Origin: Persicaria tinctoria
Lineage: Eukaryota > Streptophyta > Magnoliopsida > Caryophyllales > Polygonaceae
Assembly (NCBI GenBank): GCA_037127255.1
Contig: JBANSL010000012.1
Span: forward strand, 24,996,615-25,060,614
DNA length: 64,000 nt
Reading direction: 5' to 3'
Within the stretch, counting starts at the first letter, position 1; each line of letters opens with the position of its first letter. The notes under the pieces are model-generated. The model had not been told where the DNA came from, searched no databases, and saw nothing but the letters and a program-made list of their open reading frames with translations. Shown piece by piece: positions 57,501 through 64,000 of the stretch. The translations under genes were made by a program, and so were the position numbers.

Positions 57501-58443
57501 ATATGTGTGCTTACGTGATGAGTGATGAGCATTTGATTATGCAATTATGATGGCTTCAGTATGATATAGACATACCTTATGATTCGTAGTATGTTGAAGC
57601 TTGTTGTTCCTCTGTTACTTGAGACTTGTTGGCATGTTTATGTTTATGTTAGACGTTTATGTGATGGTTTGTGTCTGTGATATGATATGGGACTTGCCAT
57701 GTGTGAGATGGCTTATGGTATTATGCTTATAAAGAGTTGATGAGACTTTTGTTTATGATACTTGTTGGGTTGTGAATGATGTTGCATGATCTGGAAAATA
57801 GGAAGAGAATATGGGATTAGCCCTTAGAGGTGGATGATTCCACCTCCGAGCTTCTGAATTTGGTTGATTGTTATGCGGGAAACTGATTTGGTTTTGGAGG
57901 ATTTTGAGGAAATTTTCATCGAAACGATTTTACTTGTTTTAGTGTAAAGTTGCTTGGTTAAACGTCTTATTTAAAGATTTTGAGCGGTTTGAAAAGGAAT
58001 GACTTGAAATTTTAAAGAATAAACGTTACCGAGAATTTCAACGATTTTGAGGCCAATCTTTTCCAATTGCGGGATTCCTTTTTGAGAATTTTCACACCCG
58101 GGCTTATATTATAACGCCTCACGAAGTGGATACAAACATTTTATAGGGGCGCATATAGAATGCTTGCTAAGACCCAGTAGAGACGCTATGATTGCTTTTC
58201 GAGTTATGATGTGACCGAAAGGTCGGGGTAAGGGTGTGATAGGGGACCATATCATATACTTGCTACGACCAATTGGGAATGTTATGATCACGTCAAGGGT
58301 GATGTGAGGATTTCATACGGGCCCCTATGAGATGCTTACAGAATCAATGACATGATCCTTGGACTCACCAATTTAAAACTTCCTCCCCATGTTTTAGAGT
58401 AATTTTAGTCTCGGGGACGAGACTTGTTTTTAGAGGTGGATGA
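54541..58443 (+). mobile_element. Internal non-coding domain of a putative large retrotransposon derivative
   Basis: About 3.9 kb is dominated by ATGAT/GATATG words, with divergent internal repetition and no gag or pol motif. The end reads GGGGACGAGACTTG then AGAGGTGGATGA directly before an LTR, the layout of a gypsy 3' end with a purine tract. An 89-codon frame (55786-56052; KAVWWKRGPITYKPRDRRYW) is the only longer one, and I do not recognise it. With 51040-52100 this could be the body of a LARD-type element. The 5' LTR is not in the window. Confidence 0.45.
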
Positions 58444-61400
58444 TGTAAAGATCGGGAAATTTTAGAATATTAAATTATTAAAATAGTGATTTATAATCAT
58501 CCCGATTTCTAAGATTTGGGAGGTTTGGAATTTCCGTCCTTGAGCTATTGGTTTATTCTAAATATTTTAAAACGAGTTCCGACATTATTTAGTTGAAAAT
58601 TTAAAATATGCTTTATCCCGCTTTCATATGCGGAAAAAATAAAATAAAATAAAATAAAATGTTTGAAGTTCTTATTAAACTCGGATTTTGAAATTTGAAA
58701 ATCGTTTTGAGTTTAGTCGGGATTTGTCGAGCGAGCGGATTTCGAGTCTATTCCGCTATGTTGAATTCTTTGAGTGGGACCATGTCATTCCTTATTTTCT
58801 TTCCCTTCTCTCTCTTGTTCTCAGGAAATGTTTGAGGAAAGATTCCTCTCTTCTTCCTCTAGGACACAACTTGCATATTATCCTTTTATGTGCAATTTCC
58901 CCCTATAACACTCATCTCCTTGCCTACATTTCCCAACTTGCATTTTGTTGTTTTGTGCTTTCACCATAAACCCACTCAATTGCCAACAATTCCATCAAAG
59001 AACCCCAGAGGACCCCTTCTCATCTATCCCAATTGCTTTCTCGGAAAACCCACTTTCATCTCCCCACTCTCTCCTGTTGTACCATCACCGAGACCACCTC
59101 CCATCTCCTTTCCGTTTGTTCCAAGCCACCAGCAGCACTCCATCGTCGCCGCCTCCAACAGCAACCACCGGAGCTCCCATCAAGATCCACCATCGCAGCC
59201 CTGTTTTCTTTCCGTGCAACATAGCCCAGGAGCACCACCAAAGCTGCTCTTCCTCTCCTCCTTCCTCCTTCTGTCCGAGCAGCAACAGTTGTCCCCTGAC
59301 GGCCGAGCATGAGTCGGAGCCACCCAGAAACCCCCCGGAGCCGCTAACACAGCCACCAGCCCTCTCGCGCTCACCGGAGCTCTCAAAGGTCGATTTCGTT
59401 TTCTTATTCGATTCCGGTTCTAATCTCGTCAAAATCTATTTTTGCTCATCCATTGCTTCTCCTAGGACTCCATCGATGCTCCTTTCCCATCAATCGCAAT
59501 CGGATCCGCCCTCGGAGTCGGAATTGTGTGATCTCGGTAATCCTTCTTTCTCTCCCTCCTCCCTTGCCGCGTTTTCGTTCTGGTTGTCTTGGTATAGTCA
59601 GAATCTGAGTTCGGTCGGGATTGGGTGAATTTGGGTCGGAGAAGAGCCGCCGGCCGGCCCTAGGCTTCTTCCCCTTTCTCTCCCGTTCTTCCGGCGAGCT
59701 TTCAAAGAGCTCTGTTGAGCCTGAAGGAGACGATCCCCTGTTTTCTTTCTTTCTTCAGTTGGGCTTTGGGCCTATTTTCTTTCCGGGTCGGGTTCAGTAT
59801 CCGGATCCCCTTTCTTCCGGATTTCCCTTTCTTTCGGTTCAGGGAAGGGTTTGGATCCGGGTTTTTTCTGGGTTAAGATCCGGGTTTTCTTTCCTTTTTG
59901 GGTTGGGCCTAATCTTCCGGGCTATGGGCTGTTGAGTGTTGGGTTATTGTTATTGGATTTGTTGCATTTAAATGTGTATTTGTATTGTTGTTATTAAAAC
60001 GTGTCTTTATAATATATATAATCGGATGAGTATTTAAATAATATCATCATATTATTCTGTTTTGTGAGATATTATATATATTTTCTGAAATTATTATTAT
60101 TCATTTTAAGGTATCTTAACGTAATGTTATTAGAATATGTATTTTATGATGAGTAAATATGTGATCTTGGAAATTATGAGAGGATCTACTGTTATTAATT
60201 TATAAATATGGTTTGGTGTTTACTTTAGTTTAATACAATTTGGTAAACTATCTAAAGGGTTTTATGTTTTGAAATAAAAATGCCAGAATTACTTTAATGG
60301 TATAAATTTACAAGTTGATTAAAGATTTAATGTTTTATAAATGGGTTTTGGCCAATTATGATTTGAGAAAATGTTTTGCATATGAGTTAACTCAACTTGA
60401 TATTTAGGAGTTGGAAAACTTTGGGAAATGAGTTTGGAAATATTGTTGGCGAGATTTATCGATGGTTTTGATTAAATGGTTTTGGTTGATGTCGATTGTA
60501 TCGGAAGGGTTTTAGAAATGGTTTTACTATCGGTTGGTTTTGAACATATTGAGAACTTGGGTTTTGTGCGAGTATGAATGTTGGTCCATCGTCTTATGAC
60601 AATGACTTGATGATATGTGTGTATTGCTAGTGGATTACTCTGGACTTGCATTCGGGCCTTTGCTTGTATTATCCCGTTGTTCTGCATCTTCAGGTAAGTT
60701 CCCTAGGGGGCTTACTCAGGTTGGACATTCGTGCATGTTGTTGCATTTTATGTTAGGTGTTGCATATGCATAAAAGCATGACATGTAATATCCTATTTAG
60801 GTTGCACTAATTGAATTAGCATCTGCTTACTTTATGCGTTGAAACAGAACGACTGTTATGTGTGATAGTCCTAGATTCTTTACTAGGGTCAGAGGGTAGC
60901 CTCGTCTCATCGGGCGCCCTGAGTCAATCGAGTCGATATGAGCGTGATATGATAGCCCAGCACCATCGGGCAATCGATGAGATGATATGATATGATGATG
61001 TCGTGGTTTGTGCACCACCACCAGGAAATTGCTATGCTATAGCCCGAACTGGCCAGTCTATGCACTAACGGGAAGGGGTGCAGAGGTAGGAGAGGGATAT
61101 GCCATTTGGCATTGTCTTGGGCCCTTACAGTATTTCTGCACATTATTATACCTAGGATCATGTTAGTGTGTTTAACTTTCGTACTGCATTAGAGCATCTT
61201 TATTAGGTATAGCATATACTATGTGGCCTCAGCGAAGACTGCCGGTCCCGCATGAGTGGCTCGATCTGACTCATTTCCCCGTTCTTTTTTTAAGGTATTT
61301 TCTACAGATTTTGAGTGCTCAAAGTCTATATGACGGGGTTCCCTTTTGGCGAATCGAAGAATCTTGCTAATATCCTAACTTAGTAAAATGGTAATTACCC

Positions 61401-61672
61401 ACTCATGATTTGGTTTTGACCGGCTTTGCCGTGTCACTTGTATCTTTACTTTGCTTCCGCTTTACTTTCGTTTGAAATGGATTCCACGACATAGTCTTGG
61501 GATAGGTTAAGGGTACCCAACGGCCCTTCGAGGTTTTTAGGGTTTGAAATCCATCTTTCTACTAATCTTAAAATGAGTTTGAAACCTCAACCCGTACCTG
61601 GATTGCTAGATCCGAACAAGGGGTTTTATCCCTTGAAACGTAACCCAGAAATCATAATTATGGGCCGTTACA
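58444..61672 (+). repeat. 3.23-kb LTR (3' LTR or solo) of a gypsy-like element
   Basis: It begins TGTAAAGATCGGG and ends GGGCCGTTACA, so the ends are TGTAA/TTACA. A purine-rich tract precedes it. Like the chromovirus LTR at 2868 it carries a GC-rich block (58940-59930) with long, low-complexity open frames that are Ser/Pro-rich and have no domain. No second copy lies in the window, so the boundaries rest on end sequence only. Confidence 0.6.
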
Positions 61673-62226
61673 GTCTCAAATAAATATCTCCACCTTTCAA
61701 CAGTAAAAAAAAATCAATCTTTGGAGGATGTGGTAACAAAGTATCCCGATTTTTTCCAACTATAAATTCAAGCAAAAACGATGACATATACTTGACAAAC
61801 TTAAGATTTTGGTGAATTTTAAATGATATTTACTTAGTTTAATGTGAATGATATCATTTGACCAATTTTATGTCATTGTTTTGACCCAATTTATGAGTTG
61901 GGATACTTTATTAACACCTCACCAAACGTTGCCTTATTTTTCTTACATTTGAAGGTGATCTTCTATGGCTAAAAAGTTCGGTCCAATTTTCCTTTGGTGA
62001 AGTTATAAATGAATTTGCATAAATTAATTTGATATTTACCTATCTGGTAATTTGGTATTATATGCGGGTTATTGTTTGAGTGGACAAAACCACCGTAAAA
62101 GGATCGGTCCATTTTTGTTAAGCTATAAATGAGCCTTGTATTATATATGGGAAAACATATTAGAAAATCACCTTATCAAAAGATTAATAGTTACAACGGT
62201 TTTTCTATCCTATACCCCAAGGGTAT
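61673..62226. other. AT-rich DNA, nothing recognised
   Basis: I see no open frame, repeat boundary or RNA gene in this stretch. Confidence 0.5.
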
Positions 62227-62378
62227 AGGACAAGAAGCCAAATCGGAAAACATTTTCCCTAGATACACTCGGTTTAGCCATTTTTGCTGCCTTAACTTTC
62301 TGTTGGCGCAATCTTTCTTCTTGCAGAGCCTTCTCTTTTCTTTTGGCTTCTTCAGCAGCTGCATCACTTATTTCTATG
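62227..62378 (-). pseudogene. Coiled-coil gene fragment, unknown
   Basis: After a possible acceptor (ACTGCATAG) the minus strand reads EISDAAAEEAKRKEKALQEE, RLRQQKVKAAKMAKPSVSRE and runs to a stop near 62221. The charged helical stretch looks like a real exon of a coiled-coil protein, but I cannot name it. No further exons are evident. Confidence 0.35.
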
Positions 62379-62613
62379 CAGTGATGTCTGACCTCCTCCT
62401 ATTAATATAGAGGCAGACTTATCTTTTCCAGCCAGCGATTCTGTTTCCAATATTGATTTGTGATTCCTGACCTCCTCCTATTGGAAGGGAAACTTGTAAC
62501 CATATAAGGTTTGGATATGTTTTAAACTGACATAGTTTTTGACAAATTTTCATGTATTCGAGTATTTTCCTTCTACAATCACAACTACTCTTAATCTATA
62601 TAGACAGTATAGA

Positions 62614-62683
62614 GGCTTATATGGGATTCGAACCCATATCTTTGTGCCGAAACACAATACTCTACCGATTGAGCTGATAAACC
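62614..62683 (-). other. tRNA-like sequence C
   Basis: It folds as a complete cloverleaf on the minus strand: acceptor GGTTTAT/ATAAGCC (7 bp, one G-U), D-arm with GG, T-arm ATGGGTTCGAATCCCAT and anticodon stem TTGTG/CACAA. The anticodon loop has six bases (TTTCGG) instead of seven. It shares this trait and much sequence with the two tRNA-like copies in the MULE at 16.8-17.4 kb, so I treat it as a tRNA-derived repeat. Confidence 0.55.
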
Positions 62684-63194
62684 AAGCTTTATTAGTGATA
62701 TCATGACAACACTCTAATAAGTAATATTAGATGAACTAAAACAATCAAATTGAATTCTATAAGTTCACCAATAAAACAAGAATAACCAAGCTAAGTTGAA
62801 ACTTGACAGGAAATCAAAAGAATAGTAGAGATCAAGATTTGGGACACTAAACTTGAAACAAAATGGAGAAACAATAGCACCAATAGAATAGCAAAGGTGT
62901 TGTAGTGACCATAAGCAATATTTCCCTTTTTCTAACATTGATAGGAAACTTCAACAAGTCATAAAAAGTATCATATAATTGAGGTTGGAAACATTCTCTT
63001 GATGCAGCAAACCTTATAGATCGCAATATCATAGTTCACAAATCAGATATCATGGAAGGATCTCAACAATTTTTATAGCGAGATGGAGAAAAATTAACCA
63101 TATGATAGCTAATCGCATGCTCCACCAGAAGACAAAACCTCAAACAGTTCTGAAGCATGCACAAACAGACACACAACAGTGCTTGCAAAAATCT

Positions 63195-63301
63195 ATACCA
63201 AACATTAGCTTGAAGCTTCTGAGATCGATTTAGCCTGCAACTCTTTGGCCTGAACCTCAAACTTCTTAGCTTGCAACTCCTTTTCTTTCTTTTTCAAATC
63301 C
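63195..63301 (-). pseudogene. SCAMP-like coiled-coil exon fragment
   Basis: After an acceptor (TTTCATAATAG) the minus strand reads DLKKKEKELQAKKFEVQAKE then LQAKSISEAS. The first twelve residues resemble the coiled-coil stretch before the membrane domain of plant SCAMP secretory carrier proteins. Neither the NPF region nor the membrane domain is present, so this is at best one exon. Confidence 0.3.
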
Positions 63302-63413
63302 TATTATGAAAGTCTAAGCAATTAGTTAAAACAAAGACATTGAATATGAGAAGATTAAATTGGACTCTAAGATCGATTTCGATTTGTTTTTGATCAAAAC
63401 ACAATAAATTGCA

Positions 63414-63608
63414 TTAACTTGAAGCTTCTGTCCAAATCAAGGCATTTACATTTGGTGACAACAGTCCAACATCATCAAAGATTATAGAAGACTCAGCCAT
63501 ATCAATTTTTGCTAAGCTATGTGCTACTCGGTTTGCACATCTACAAACACGAGAACAAACACAAATCTCTAATTGTTGGAACAACTCAAGCAACAACGAA
63601 ATTAACAA
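63414..63608 (-). pseudogene. RNase H fragment of a plant LINE-type element
   Basis: A 64-codon frame reads ...RVCRCANRVAHSLAKIDMAE..., which matches the R-x-x-ANRVAHxLA motif at the end of the RNase H domain (RVT_3 type) found in plant LINEs and related host genes. Only the C-terminal end is present. An 18-bp sequence ACTTGAAGCTTCTG also occurs near 63208. Confidence 0.5.
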
Positions 63609-64000
63609 CCTAAATTGAATAATGGTAAAAGCAATTTCTATGAAATCTAAACATTAGAACCCTAAAACCTAAATCAACCACCTAGACTAATTTTAGCAAA
63701 TTAAATAAATTGGATTACCGAGAAACTTTGAAATCCAAAGTTTGGCGATGGCGGCTTCGTCTCCCGGATTCCCTCTTCATCCTCATCGGCTTTGCCTCCC
63801 AGATTCGTCATCGTCAGCTTCCCTCTTCCAGATTTGGCGGTGGCGACTTCGACTCCCGGCTTCGTAGGCGATGGCGACTTCCCTCCTGGTTTCATCGCCT
63901 CCCAGATTCATCATCGTCGAACAAGGTGGCGACTTCCCTTGCTCCATCATCGTCGATTGAAGCAACATGGAAGGGCACCATCGCCTTTTTCATGAAGCTA
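63609..64000. other. Possible 5' end of a minus-strand gene, not resolved
   Basis: The sequence 63735-63990 is GC-richer, with degenerate repeats of CCCAGATTC(A/G)TCATCGTC and GGCGACTTC. Short overlapping frames occur on both strands. It may be a 5' UTR or leader of a gene continuing to the right. No assignment is possible. Confidence 0.3.

Noticed and set aside
58945..59628. 227-codon Ser/Pro-rich frame
   Set aside because: It is low complexity in a CT-rich LTR region with competing frames on both strands.
62614..62683. Functional tRNA
   Set aside because: Stems pair well, but the anticodon loop is one base short and the same defect recurs in two other copies. I keep it as a tRNA-like repeat.

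Overview
The window is nuclear DNA of a flowering plant, almost certainly a eudicot. The evidence is introns with GT/AG borders, a nuclear tRNA-Arg gene, a SYS1 gene with plant-type exon borders, and plant transposons of every major order (chromovirus and Tat-type Ty3/gypsy elements, MULEs, PIF/Harbinger, Stowaway, Helitron, SINE). I cannot name the genus. Only one ordinary host protein gene looks intact; most of the rest is nested transposon sequence.

Layout, left to right. (1) 1-564 is a second copy of the SYS1 first exon, its upstream sequence and a tRNA-Arg(UCG); the parent arrangement lies at 24.1-24.66 kb. (2) 0.86-1.92 kb holds a PIF/Harbinger relic and a 386-bp MITE. (3) 2.3-14.8 kb reads as a Helitron interrupted by an 11.05-kb minus-strand Ty3/gypsy chromovirus with 3.17-kb LTRs. 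That element has a perfect 5-bp target duplication and LTRs differing at only about 12 positions, yet it lacks RNase H and most of integrase. (4) A SINE lies at 15.1 kb and a 3.27-kb long-TIR MULE at 15.67-18.94 kb. (5) A copia RT scrap, a broken SULTR3-type sulfate transporter gene and a Stowaway MITE cover 19-21 kb. (6) The SYS1 gene (three exons, minus strand) occupies 22.0-24.3 kb, with the second tRNA-Arg just upstream. (7) A 660-bp segment is tandemly triplicated at 24.67-26.65 kb inside and beside a Harbinger-like element, followed by a Helitron with four internal tandem repeats.

(8) The most notable block is a 12.8-kb Mutator-like element at 29.14-41.94 kb inserted in a TA microsatellite. 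It carries three genes: a plus-strand seven-exon ULP1-protease-like gene whose catalytic His and Cys positions appear replaced; a small two-exon acidic coiled-coil gene of unknown function with its own TATA box; and a FAR1/MURA-type transposase gene on the minus strand that is split by a solo LTR. Between the convergent 3' ends lies a 21-bp minisatellite with a 105-bp higher-order period that is open in several frames.

(9) 42.5-49.7 kb is a Tat/Retand-type Ty3/gypsy element with two RNase H domains, 368-bp LTRs (8 differences), a tRNA-Asp-type primer site and a pol broken by two frameshifts and one stop. (10) 50.4-61.7 kb holds a Helitron 3' end, a Stowaway MITE, a long non-coding domain that looks like a large retrotransposon derivative ending in a 3.23-kb LTR, and a nested 2.43-kb gag-bearing element whose 3' LTR is reduced to about 21 bp. 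(11) 61.7-64 kb has a tRNA-like sequence and short gene and LINE fragments.

SYS1 and the tRNAs are the probable working host genes; the transposon genes act, or acted, only on their own elements. Family assignments come from reading motifs by eye, without database searches.
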